The translations under genes were made by a program, and so were the position numbers. From an uncultured Opitutaceae bacterium (GTDB taxonomy: Bacteria; Verrucomicrobiota; Verrucomicrobiia; Opitutales; Opitutaceae), in the NCBI GenBank assembly GCA_937128785.1, contig CAKZMS010000200.1:1-13554 (forward strand): a stretch of DNA of 13,554 nucleotides. Direction: 5' to 3'. The notes under the pieces are model-generated. The model worked only from the letters and a program-made list of their open reading frames with translations, was not told the origin of the DNA and ran no database searches. This document shows positions 1 to 10,643 of this stretch, in pieces (the stretch's first letter is position 1; the number at the start of each line of letters is the position of its first letter).

Positions 1-1
1 C

Positions 2-616
2 GTGCTGATGTGCGATCAGTTGGGGAGGATCGCCGCCGCTGATCCGGCGGAACGAAAACGCTCCATCGAAGGACACACCCGTTGGATGGAAACGGCGGCA
101 GAGTTGGGTTGTCCCTTTCTGCGCGCGAATCCGTATGGCGAGGGCTCCTACCTAGAGCAGCTGAAACGCGGCGCCGAAACCCTGCACACGTTGGCTGAAC
201 GCTCAGCCAACTTCGGCCTCGAAATCCTGGTCGAGAATCATGGTCACCCCGGCAGCAATGGCGCCTGGTTGGCCATGTTGATCGAACAGGCGGATCACGA
301 ACGACTCGGCACTTACACCGACCTCGATAACTTTTTTATGGGTGGATGGAATCTCGACCCGGAGCGTCGGTATGATCGGACCCAGGGTCTGTTGGATTTG
401 GCGCCCCACACCAAAGCGATCAGCGCCAAAACCCATGATTTCGGTCCGGATGGTGAGGAAACGACGATCGATTATCAGGCGTGCCTCAAAATTCTGCTCG
501 ATGCCGGATTCACCGGGCTGGTGGGAGCGGAGTATGAAGGCAAGCGCTTGAGCGAAGCGGAAGGCTCGCGGATGACCGTCGAACTTCTCAGGCGCGAGCA
601 GCAGCGGTTCGCCTAA
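2..616 (+). CDS. Sugar phosphate isomerase/epimerase family protein, 5'-truncated
   Basis: This frame is open from the left edge to TAA at 614-616, so the true start lies outside the window and about 204 residues are visible. The protein looks like the C-terminal two thirds of a xylose-isomerase-like TIM barrel (sugar phosphate isomerase/epimerase, AP-endonuclease-2 superfamily). Members usually have 270-300 residues and isomerise or epimerise sugars or sugar derivatives with a divalent metal in the cytoplasm. Candidate metal ligands, numbered from the visible start, come in the family's usual order: E78 in LVENHG, D107 in YTDLDN, H145 in KTHDFG, and E177 or E179 in GAEYEG. The EYEG ending of the last strand is typical. 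The substrate cannot be read from the sequence. The gene converges on a beta-galactosidase gene, which only loosely suggests carbohydrate metabolism. A signal peptide, if any, would be off the window. Confidence 0.85.
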   Translation: MLMCDQLGRIAAADPAERKRSIEGHTRWMETAAELGCPFLRANPYGEGSYLEQLKRGAETLHTLAERSANFGLEILVENHGHPGSNGAWLAMLIEQADHERLGTYTDLDNFFMGGWNLDPERRYDRTQGLLDLAPHTKAISAKTHDFGPDGEETTIDYQACLKILLDAGFTGLVGAEYEGKRLSEAEGSRMTVELLRREQQRFA

Positions 617-686
617 GGGAGGGACCAGTTCCGTCTGATCCGCAGTCACTGGGCTTAGGAGGGTTGAGTCGACGGCGGACAAATTT

Positions 687-890
687 TAATCTGAGATAGT
701 CTGAGGAAATTATGGTCAAGGAACAGCAGCGGAGTGGCCTTCGTTCTCTTTGTGACCGTCTGTGAAAACCAGCAGGCTGACGGTTGTAGCGCCGTGCTTC
801 AGCCGGCACTGGTCCTACGGAAAACGCCGGCTAAAGCACGGCGCTACGCGTGGGTCTGCCGGTGATTATCTGAGCAAATCCGTGGTTCAA
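687..890. repeat. Mosaic intergenic repeat, left locus
   Basis: Most of the 286-base gap between the convergent isomerase-like and beta-galactosidase genes consists of short modules that recur at 12113-12315. In order they are: TAATCTGAG at 687-695; GCGGAGTGGCCTTCG at 729-743; CAGCAGGCTGACGG at 770-783; a palindrome at 786-847; and a second ATCTGAGCAAAT-type module ending TGGTTCAA at 865-890. The right locus carries matching modules in the same relative order. I see no credible coding sequence here: the small frames crossing it have no recognisable domain. It looks like a dispersed intergenic repeat family of the kind common in Opitutaceae-like genomes, but that family assignment is from memory. 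Confidence 0.7.
786..847. terminator. Long hairpin, possible bidirectional terminator or REP-like palindrome
   Basis: Two 22-base arms, 786-807 and 826-847, are reverse complements at 21 of 22 positions, separated by an 18-base loop. The arm begins GTAGCGCCGTGC and ends AGCCGGC. The single mismatch is C against A in plus-strand RNA and becomes a G-U pair in minus-strand RNA. The structure sits between convergent genes, about 170 bases after the isomerase-like stop and 56 bases after the beta-galactosidase stop. It could therefore block transcription from both sides. No clear T tract follows on either strand, so a classical intrinsic terminator is not proven. An extragenic palindrome of mobile origin is equally possible. 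Confidence 0.5.
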
Positions 891-902
891 CCCGCGGCGG
901 AA

Positions 903-4542
<3,640 letters not shown>

Positions 4543-5562
4543 ATGCCCTACATAGCAGATCAGGAAACGGTCGCTTTTGTGCAATCGCTGCCGAAGACCG
4601 AGACCCACCTCCACACCGATGGCGCGCTGCCCATGGCCCTGCTGCGGCAGGCTTTTCCCGGGAAGTTTGTCGAAGATCCCCCGATGTGGGCGGATGATTT
4701 TCGATATACGAGTTTCGATCATTTCATGGAGCTGATCGGCCACTACGTGGCACCCTTTTTTGATTCGCCGGACCGGTTCCACGCGGCCGCCCAACAGGTC
4801 CTGTCCGATTGCAAGAACCAAGGGTGTCGTTATGTCGAAACGAGTATCCATCTGCCGGCCCTGCAGTATGCCGGGCTCGATTTGGATGAAGTGGTGGCGG
4901 CGGTGCGGTCGGCCAAACCGGAAGGAATGGAGCTGCGGTTTTTTGTCGGCATGTCTCACGACGCCTACACCGGACGCGGGCAGGAGCTCATTGATCAAGC
5001 GTTGCTTCACCCGGGGATCGACGGATTCGATTTGCACGCCGAGGAATACAAACCGATGGAGCCTTGGACGGAACGGATTTGGGCCGAGGCGCGGGCCAAC
5101 GGCAAGTTCACCAAGGCGCATGCCGGCGAGTTCATGCCCGCCTCATTTGTGACGTGGTGTCTCGACCACCTGAAGGTAAACCGCATCGAGCATGGCGTGC
5201 GGTCCATCGAGGACCCGGAACTGGTCAGGCGCCTCGTGGCGGAGGGCGTGACGCTTGATGTCTGTCCGATCAGCAACGTGAAACTGGCGGTGGCCGGCGT
5301 GCCGGACATGCCGTCCCACCCCATCCGTCCGCTATTCGACGCCGGGGTGCGGGTCACGGTGAACTCCGACGATCCGTTTATGTTCGGGAACACCCTGAGC
5401 GAAGACTACTATGCGCTCATGCAGGATCTGCGTTTCACCAAGCGCGAGATCATCCAACTCGTGCGCAATGGCTGGGACGTCGCCCTGATGGACGAGGCGG
5501 CCAAGGCGCCCCATTACGCCGAGCTCGATCGCATTGAGGCGACGTTGCCGGCGGACGATTGA
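4543..5562 (+). CDS. add: Adenosine/adenine deaminase family protein
   Basis: This 339-residue protein is a zinc-dependent amidohydrolase of the adenosine deaminase family, which removes the 6-amino group of adenosine, adenine or related purines in the cytoplasm. The active-site set is complete: H22 and H24 in ETHLHTDG, H193 and the catalytic E196 in KAHAGE, H217 in RIEHGV, and D276-D277 in VNSDDP. Length matches the family (about 330-350). The ATG at 4543 is just 17 residues before the first metal motif, as expected. The nearest purine-rich motif, GGAG at 4521-4524, is too far for a normal ribosome site. Some motifs differ from textbook adenosine deaminase: ETHLHTDGAL instead of ELHLHLEGS-like, and CPISN instead of CPTSN. 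Adenine deaminase or another member such as 6-aminodeoxyfutalosine deaminase is therefore possible. It converges with a purine-type permease and hydroxylase operon, which supports a role in purine breakdown. Confidence 0.85.
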   Translation: MPYIADQETVAFVQSLPKTETHLHTDGALPMALLRQAFPGKFVEDPPMWADDFRYTSFDHFMELIGHYVAPFFDSPDRFHAAAQQVLSDCKNQGCRYVETSIHLPALQYAGLDLDEVVAAVRSAKPEGMELRFFVGMSHDAYTGRGQELIDQALLHPGIDGFDLHAEEYKPMEPWTERIWAEARANGKFTKAHAGEFMPASFVTWCLDHLKVNRIEHGVRSIEDPELVRRLVAEGVTLDVCPISNVKLAVAGVPDMPSHPIRPLFDAGVRVTVNSDDPFMFGNTLSEDYYALMQDLRFTKREIIQLVRNGWDVALMDEAAKAPHYAELDRIEATLPADD

Positions 5563-7146
5563 TCAGACCATTTCCGCATCATCGTCGGCGGGCCGGGTGA
5601 AGAGGGGGGCGAGAAACATAATGACGGCCATCACCAGGTAACCGACGGCCCATTTCACCCCCGGGGCCAGACTTCCGACCACGTCGGCGAACCCGACCGT
5701 ATAGGTGTGAATGAATCCGATCGAGGACAGCGCCGCGCCCGCGAGGAACCAAATCCCGGCGACATTGAAGCGCCGTTCGATGATCGCGACGGTGGCGGCT
5801 GCCAACACCATCGACGTGTAGATGTAACCCTGCTCTAGGGCGAAGATGCCGTCGGCATAAAGGCCGACCGCGGAGTGGGCCCCGGCAATCATCTCGGCGT
5901 CGAAGGGCTGCTCACTGCCGTAGCCGGCCGCGCGAAACCCGTTCTTGAGCACCAAGGCAGCAAAATAGCCGAGGGCCGGCAACAGGCCCAACGCGATGGC
6001 CGGCGCGTGCGATTTGGGGGTGGTTTGAAACGCCTGCGCTCCCATCATGATGCCGATCCAGATCAGGATCGCCATGCCCGCCTCCACCGGGATGACAAAC
6101 CCGATGAGCGATAGTGACCCCGTGAAGCATATCGTTGAAATTACCACGGCGTTCAAAGTCGAATAGCCGGCCCGCGCCCCGAGCGCTTTCCAGCCGTTGT
6201 GGCCGATGTAAAGCGTGGTCGGGAAGGGAGAACCGAAGCCGGCCGCCGCCAGGGTGCCCAGCCCGTTAAACATCAACACCGGCTTGGGCGCGTAGCGATC
6301 ACCCCTGGCCGCGGCGGCTTCGATGTTCTGCAGGGAAAGCACGAGATTGATCAGCCCCATCGGCAAGATCACCGGGAGGAAAGGCCAGAGGTAAGGGAGC
6401 GCATCGATGAGGTCCCCGATCACAGGTATCGGAAGGTGCAGACCGAGTTGTGAAGTGTCCCACGTGCCCACCGGCACCAATCCGCCATCGCCGCGATAAA
6501 ACGTCCACGCGGCGACAGTGCCGAGCACCAGAATGATCAGCCCGGCCGGGATGCCGCCCCGAATCTTCACCCGTCCGAAGTAAACCAGCATTACGAGAGC
6601 CAGCGTGCTCAGTCCGACCAGGGGGTAGGTGTAGGCCCGAAAAACGAAGTCCATTGCGATCAGCGCGATCCCGATCCCCGCCAATGCCGCCAACAGCGCG
6701 GCCCGCGGCGTCACCCGCTGCAGGTGCGTCACCACAAACGCCCCGAGAAATTCAATCAGCCCCGAGCCGAAACAGGCCGCCAACCCCGCGAGCCAGGCCA
6801 ACCGATCGGCCTCGTCCTTGGTCATGCCCTCCGCCAACGCCATGCCTTGGGCCGGCAACATCACCTGTAACACGAAAACGAATACAGTGAGCAGACTGAT
6901 GCCGTAGGGCAGGGCGCAGACGTCCCGCCGGTTTTCCTGGCGGGCGAGGCGCAGGGCCATGCGCGCGTAGTAAAGGTTGCCGATAACCAGGCCGATGGCC
7001 GTGGCGGGCAGGATCTGACCAAAAAACAGGTCCGGCGAAAACCCCAACACGCCCAGACACAGACTGCTCATGAGCAACAGCATCAACAGGTTGTCGAGCC
7101 CCAGGGCGAACAATCCGTCCCAATCGCCTTTGACCACAGCTTTCAT
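5563..7146 (-). CDS. NCS2-like xanthine/uracil permease family transporter
   Basis: This is a 527-residue inner-membrane protein with roughly 12 or more hydrophobic segments. It probably imports a nucleobase-like substrate by cation symport. Family signs are the long helical layout, SLQNIEAAAARGD at about 271-283, and the broken-helix region SPFPTTLYIGHNGWKALGARAGYST at about 306-330, which resembles the FxxTxY...GxAxGGRTG region of AzgA-type permeases. The match to well-studied members is distant, so the substrate is inferred only from neighbours. The frame could begin 13 codons earlier, but the ATG at 7144-7146 is preferred because GAGGGA lies just upstream at 6-base spacing and the helices start soon after. 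The gene follows the hydroxylase gene by 48 bases on the same strand, so it is likely the last gene of that operon. Its stop abuts the deaminase stop. Confidence 0.8.
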   Translation of the reverse strand: MKAVVKGDWDGLFALGLDNLLMLLLMSSLCLGVLGFSPDLFFGQILPATAIGLVIGNLYYARMALRLARQENRRDVCALPYGISLLTVFVFVLQVMLPAQGMALAEGMTKDEADRLAWLAGLAACFGSGLIEFLGAFVVTHLQRVTPRAALLAALAGIGIALIAMDFVFRAYTYPLVGLSTLALVMLVYFGRVKIRGGIPAGLIILVLGTVAAWTFYRGDGGLVPVGTWDTSQLGLHLPIPVIGDLIDALPYLWPFLPVILPMGLINLVLSLQNIEAAAARGDRYAPKPVLMFNGLGTLAAAGFGSPFPTTLYIGHNGWKALGARAGYSTLNAVVISTICFTGSLSLIGFVIPVEAGMAILIWIGIMMGAQAFQTTPKSHAPAIALGLLPALGYFAALVLKNGFRAAGYGSEQPFDAEMIAGAHSAVGLYADGIFALEQGYIYTSMVLAAATVAIIERRFNVAGIWFLAGAALSSIGFIHTYTVGFADVVGSLAPGVKWAVGYLVMAVIMFLAPLFTRPADDDAEMV

Positions 7147-7151
7147 GGTCT

Positions 7152-7157
7152 TCCCTC
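7152..7157 (-). promoter_or_regulatory. Ribosome binding site deciding the permease start
   Basis: Read on the minus strand, GAGGGA lies at 7157-7152, with the ATG of the permease at 7146 after a short spacer. It is the only clear Shine-Dalgarno sequence I found before a start in this window, and it favours this ATG over the in-frame ATG 13 codons upstream. Confidence 0.6.
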
Positions 7158-7194
7158 GGCAGCACCGGACGTGCCGACCGGCCATGAGAACAAT

Positions 7195-9780
7195 TCATGC
7201 TGATGCGGTCAGTTCCTCCCATACCCGCCAAGGGGTCAGGGGGAGTTCACGGGCGGTGATACCGATGGCGGCGCGCACGGCGTTGGCCACCGCCGGGGCG
7301 ACTCCGTTGGACGCCAACTCACCGATCGCCTTGGCCCCGAGGGGGCCGAGCGGGTCGGGCCGTTCACAAAACTCGATGTGCATCGGGATCCGGTCTCCCC
7401 AACCGGGAATCCGGTAGCGTCGTAGCGTGGGATTGGCGACGGAGCCATCGGGCGCGATCTGCAGATCTTCCCACAATGTCCAGCCCAGGGCCATCATGAT
7501 CGCGCCCTCCACCTGCCCGCGCGCGGCGACGGGATGCAAGACTCGCCCGGCATCCAGCGCCGTCATGCTCTCCAGGACCCGAATCTGCCCGGTTTCGGTA
7601 TCGACGGCCACACGCATGCCTTGCACGGCAAAACTCACACTGGTGCGATCCGGGGCGAAGGTGGCTCGGGCGGTGCGTCGTTCGGTGGGGTGGCGGGGTG
7701 CGTCGTCCCAGTTCGGGGGCGTCGACGCGAACAACGTTTCGATCAGGGAGCGGCAGGCACGTCGCACGGCTTCTCCGGCCACCGAGGCCGTGGCAGAGGC
7801 GAAGGAACCGGCATCGTAGGGGGTGTCTCCGGTATCGGCCGTGATCACATCGATGCGCTCGGCGGGCAACCCGGTCACCTCGGCGGCGATCGTCGCGAGT
7901 AGGGTGTCCGTGCCGGTGCCCACGTCGGCCGCGCCGCTGCGCAGGGTCAACCGACCCGACTCCTCCCAAGTAACCGTGGCGCTGGATCGATGCATCGGTC
8001 CAGGCCCGGCCGTGATCAAACCCACCGCGAAGCCCGTGCCTGTTTTCCATTCCGGACCGGAGGGAGGCTCGACCCGGTCGCCGCCCTCCGACCACGCCTT
8101 GACCCGGGCAAGACACATCTCGAGCGCGTTGGGGCTCAACTCATGTTGAGCGGCCGATTCTGCGCCGATCGTGAGGGGGTCGCCGGGGCGCACCAGATGA
8201 GTTTTGCGGAAATCCAAGGGGTGTTCGCCCGCCGCATGGGCGAGCGCTTCGACGGTCGATGCCACGGCGAAAACCCCCTGCGCGCCTCCGTAGCCCCGGT
8301 AGGCTCCGGCCGGCACCGTAAGGGTGTAATAGGCCTGGCCCACCGCCTTTTTGGCCGCAAACCGGTAGGGGGCCAAGCCCTCGAACAAGGCGCAATGTAG
8401 CACGCCGGAAGCATGATTGCCGTAGGCCCCGGTATCGGCTTCGGCCGTCAGGCCGAGGCGGTTCCATTTCCCGTACTCGTCGAAGCTGACCTGCGTCGTG
8501 AGTTCCATCGGGTGACGGGTCGTGGTGGCGATGAATTCCTCTTCCCGGGTGAATTCCCAGACCACCGGACGCTGCAAACGCAGGGCCGCCCAAGCGACGA
8601 GGTCCTCGGTCAGCATCTCCTGCTTGTTGCCGAAACCGCCTCCGACGCGAGGTTTGCGCACGCGGATTTTTTCCATCGGCAACTGCAGCAGGGCCGCGAG
8701 TTTGGCCTGCACAAGGAAAGGCACCTGTGTGCTGCTCGTCAGATCCAGCCCGCCGTCACGGGGGACGGCCCAGGTCACATGCGGCTCAAGGTGCACGTGC
8801 TGGGCGCGGTGCGTGCGAAAATGCCGGGTTTCGATGACCGGGGGCGAGTGGGCATCGGCGGGGGCATCCCACGCGGCGCTGGCCGTATTTACCGAAGCAA
8901 TCACGTTGGGCGCAGCGTCTGGCGCAGTCGGGTGCACGGGCACCTCTCCTCGTTTGGCTTCAGCGAGGGTGGTGACGGCCGGTTGCGGGGTGGCGTCGAT
9001 GAGGAGCGCGGTCAGCGCGGCCCGGGCCTGCGCCGGGGTCTCGGCCACCACGGCCGCGACGCGTTGGCCGGTGAACCGGATCTCACCATCAAGCATGCGC
9101 AGGTCGGGCGGGTCGCGTTCGGGCAAAGCATGGCAGCCGGAGGAATAGCGGACATCCGGCGTGTCGGCCGGGGTAAAGATGGCCACGACCCCCGGCATGG
9201 CTTCCGCCCGCGACGTATCAATTGAATTGATACGCGCATGCGCCCAAGGTGCCCGCCAGACGGCGAGGTGCAGGGCCTCGGCGGGGATGATGTCCGCCGT
9301 ATAGCTGCTGCGACCGGCCAGCAAGGCGGGGCCGTGACGATCCGGCGGGCAATCCGGGTGGTCGGCCAGGCGGGAGTGCCCCTCGATGGCGTCGGCGATG
9401 GCGGCGTAACCGGTGCACCGGCAGAGGTTGCCTTTGAGCGCGTTGTCCACCTGGCCGGGCGGCGTGGCCGCGAGGGTGGTGAGAAACCCGGCGGTGCAAT
9501 AGCCACACTGAAAAGCTTGGGCGGCGTGCCAGCGCTCCACCCCGGCAGAACCTTCCGCCAGCTGAGCGAGCGTCTGGACCGGGCGATCCGCCGCGCGTTG
9601 GGCGGGCGTGAGACAGGCGTGCACGGCGGCGCCCTCAAGGAGCACGGTGCACGCCCCGCAATCGCCGGTGCCGCAACCGAGTTTAGGTGCGGTCCGCCCC
9701 GCGGCCCGCAGCCAGGTCAGCAGGGATTGGCCGGGGAAGGTTTTGCCGAGGCAGGACTGTCCGTCGACCTCAACCTTCAT
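7195..9780 (-). CDS. Fused [2Fe-2S]/molybdopterin hydroxylase, xanthine dehydrogenase family (XdhD-like)
   Basis: This 861-residue protein joins two subunits that are often separate. Residues 1-140 hold two [2Fe-2S] clusters: the plant-type set C36, C41, C44, C56, and the second set C92, C95, C120, C122 (QCGYC, NLCRCTGY). Residues about 150-861 form the molybdenum-cofactor part: GGGFGNKQE at 380-388, GAYRGYGGAQ at 492-501, GAADVGTGTDT at 616-625, and catalytic E821 in GAKAIGE. Such enzymes hydroxylate purines, other heterocycles or aldehydes with water and pass electrons to FAD. The FAD domain is on the neighbouring gene. The fusion, TREEEFIA, the GNH after GAY and the C-terminal NGVAPAVANAV strongly recall E. 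coli XdhD (YgfN). Two positions that bind xanthine in bovine enzyme look altered (Q387, C463), so xanthine is not assured. The ATG overlaps the FAD gene stop (ATGA). No XdhC-type maturation gene is in the window. Confidence 0.92.
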   Translation of the reverse strand: MKVEVDGQSCLGKTFPGQSLLTWLRAAGRTAPKLGCGTGDCGACTVLLEGAAVHACLTPAQRAADRPVQTLAQLAEGSAGVERWHAAQAFQCGYCTAGFLTTLAATPPGQVDNALKGNLCRCTGYAAIADAIEGHSRLADHPDCPPDRHGPALLAGRSSYTADIIPAEALHLAVWRAPWAHARINSIDTSRAEAMPGVVAIFTPADTPDVRYSSGCHALPERDPPDLRMLDGEIRFTGQRVAAVVAETPAQARAALTALLIDATPQPAVTTLAEAKRGEVPVHPTAPDAAPNVIASVNTASAAWDAPADAHSPPVIETRHFRTHRAQHVHLEPHVTWAVPRDGGLDLTSSTQVPFLVQAKLAALLQLPMEKIRVRKPRVGGGFGNKQEMLTEDLVAWAALRLQRPVVWEFTREEEFIATTTRHPMELTTQVSFDEYGKWNRLGLTAEADTGAYGNHASGVLHCALFEGLAPYRFAAKKAVGQAYYTLTVPAGAYRGYGGAQGVFAVASTVEALAHAAGEHPLDFRKTHLVRPGDPLTIGAESAAQHELSPNALEMCLARVKAWSEGGDRVEPPSGPEWKTGTGFAVGLITAGPGPMHRSSATVTWEESGRLTLRSGAADVGTGTDTLLATIAAEVTGLPAERIDVITADTGDTPYDAGSFASATASVAGEAVRRACRSLIETLFASTPPNWDDAPRHPTERRTARATFAPDRTSVSFAVQGMRVAVDTETGQIRVLESMTALDAGRVLHPVAARGQVEGAIMMALGWTLWEDLQIAPDGSVANPTLRRYRIPGWGDRIPMHIEFCERPDPLGPLGAKAIGELASNGVAPAVANAVRAAIGITARELPLTPWRVWEELTASA

Positions 9781-10580
9781 GTTCGAGCGCTCTCCAGTTG
9801 AGCCCAGGCGCGGCGGAGGAGCACGGGCAGGATGCCGCGGCGGTATTCGGCCGGCCCGAGATTGTCGGTGAGGAATGGGATCCCGCTCAACCCCGCGGCC
9901 GCTTCATCCGCTGAGCGCGCCAGCACGGTTTGAGGGGAGGGGGTGCCCGCGCTCACCACGACACGCACCCGCTCAGGTGCGGCGTCGGTCTGCCAAACCC
10001 ACACGGAAAGTGTGGGCGGGCTGGCGGCGTTGAGACGGAGGTGTTGGACCGCCCCACGGCCCCGCATGCTGTCCGGGGCGAGATGCACCCGTCGGACCAG
10101 TTCGTCCGCGGCCAATGCGGTGGTTTGGTCACCGGTTTGCAGTGCGGTCGCTGCGAGGTGTCGCGGGGAGATACCCGTCCCGCGCTGCACTTCGATCCTC
10201 GCCTCCCACAGGGTCATGAGCGGGTTCATGACGCCGAAGGGTAGGGCGAGACCGAGGTTTCCGCCGAGGGTCGCCTGGCACAGGACCTTGGATGACGCGG
10301 CGGTGGCAGCCAGAGCCGCCCGGGCCAGTCGGCTTGCCTCTGGCCAGCGGGCCAGATGGTCCGGCAGCGCACTCAGGCTGATCATCGCTCCGAGGGCGAG
10401 GTGCTTTCCGTCGTCCGTGACATCGTCCCACCCGCGGCCGGCCAAATCGATCCAAGTCGGCTTGGCGGCAGTGGGTTCGCTCATCAACCACGTACCCCCG
10501 GCCAGGGCTTGGGCGGTTGCGTGGGGTGGAGAATCGGACTTAATTTGGGCGAGACCGGCGACATCCATAACAGTTGGCAC
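9777..10580 (-). CDS. FAD-binding subunit of the molybdenum hydroxylase (YgfM-like)
   Basis: This 267-residue protein is the likely FAD subunit that takes electrons from the iron-sulfur clusters of the adjoining hydroxylase. Visible family motifs are AGGTWLM at 27-33 (usually AGGTDL), LALGAMISLSAL at 61-72, ATLGGNLGLALPFG at 103-116, and the C-terminal EYRRGILPVLLRRAW. Its length fits the single-domain FAD subunits of this family (about 260-290). The Asp or Asn after AGGT is replaced by Trp, which is unusual. The stop overlaps the hydroxylase ATG by four bases, typical of translational coupling, so it is the first gene of the minus-strand operon. The start is uncertain: GTG at 10578-10580 gives MPTVMDV, and an ATG four codons later at 10566-10568 is equally plausible. 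Neither has a Shine-Dalgarno sequence. Confidence 0.85.
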   Translation of the reverse strand: MPTVMDVAGLAQIKSDSPPHATAQALAGGTWLMSEPTAAKPTWIDLAGRGWDDVTDDGKHLALGAMISLSALPDHLARWPEASRLARAALAATAASSKVLCQATLGGNLGLALPFGVMNPLMTLWEARIEVQRGTGISPRHLAATALQTGDQTTALAADELVRRVHLAPDSMRGRGAVQHLRLNAASPPTLSVWVWQTDAAPERVRVVVSAGTPSPQTVLARSADEAAAGLSGIPFLTDNLGPAEYRRGILPVLLRRAWAQLESART

Positions 10581-10643
10581 GTGAACAGCTTTTTTGATGC
10601 CGTTCCTCGATAGTGCTCAAATAATTACCCCGATTGCTCACAA
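10581..10643. promoter_or_regulatory. Shared divergent promoter region, FAD subunit operon and P450
   Basis: Only 63 bases separate the divergent FAD-subunit and P450 starts, so both promoters and any operator must sit here or inside the coding ends. The stretch is AT-richer than its surroundings, with an AT tract at 10619-10626 (AATAATT) and a T run at 10590-10595. TGCTCA occurs twice in the same orientation, at 10614-10619 and 10635-10640, 21 bases or two helical turns apart. This could be a regulator site but is short enough to be chance. No consensus -35/-10 pair with 17-base spacing was found. Confidence 0.4.

Noticed and set aside
8413..9225. 270-codon open frame on the plus strand
   Set aside because: It is antisense to the Mo-cofactor part of the hydroxylase, which is strongly supported by motifs. 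The composition is Gly/Arg-rich as in typical shadow frames.
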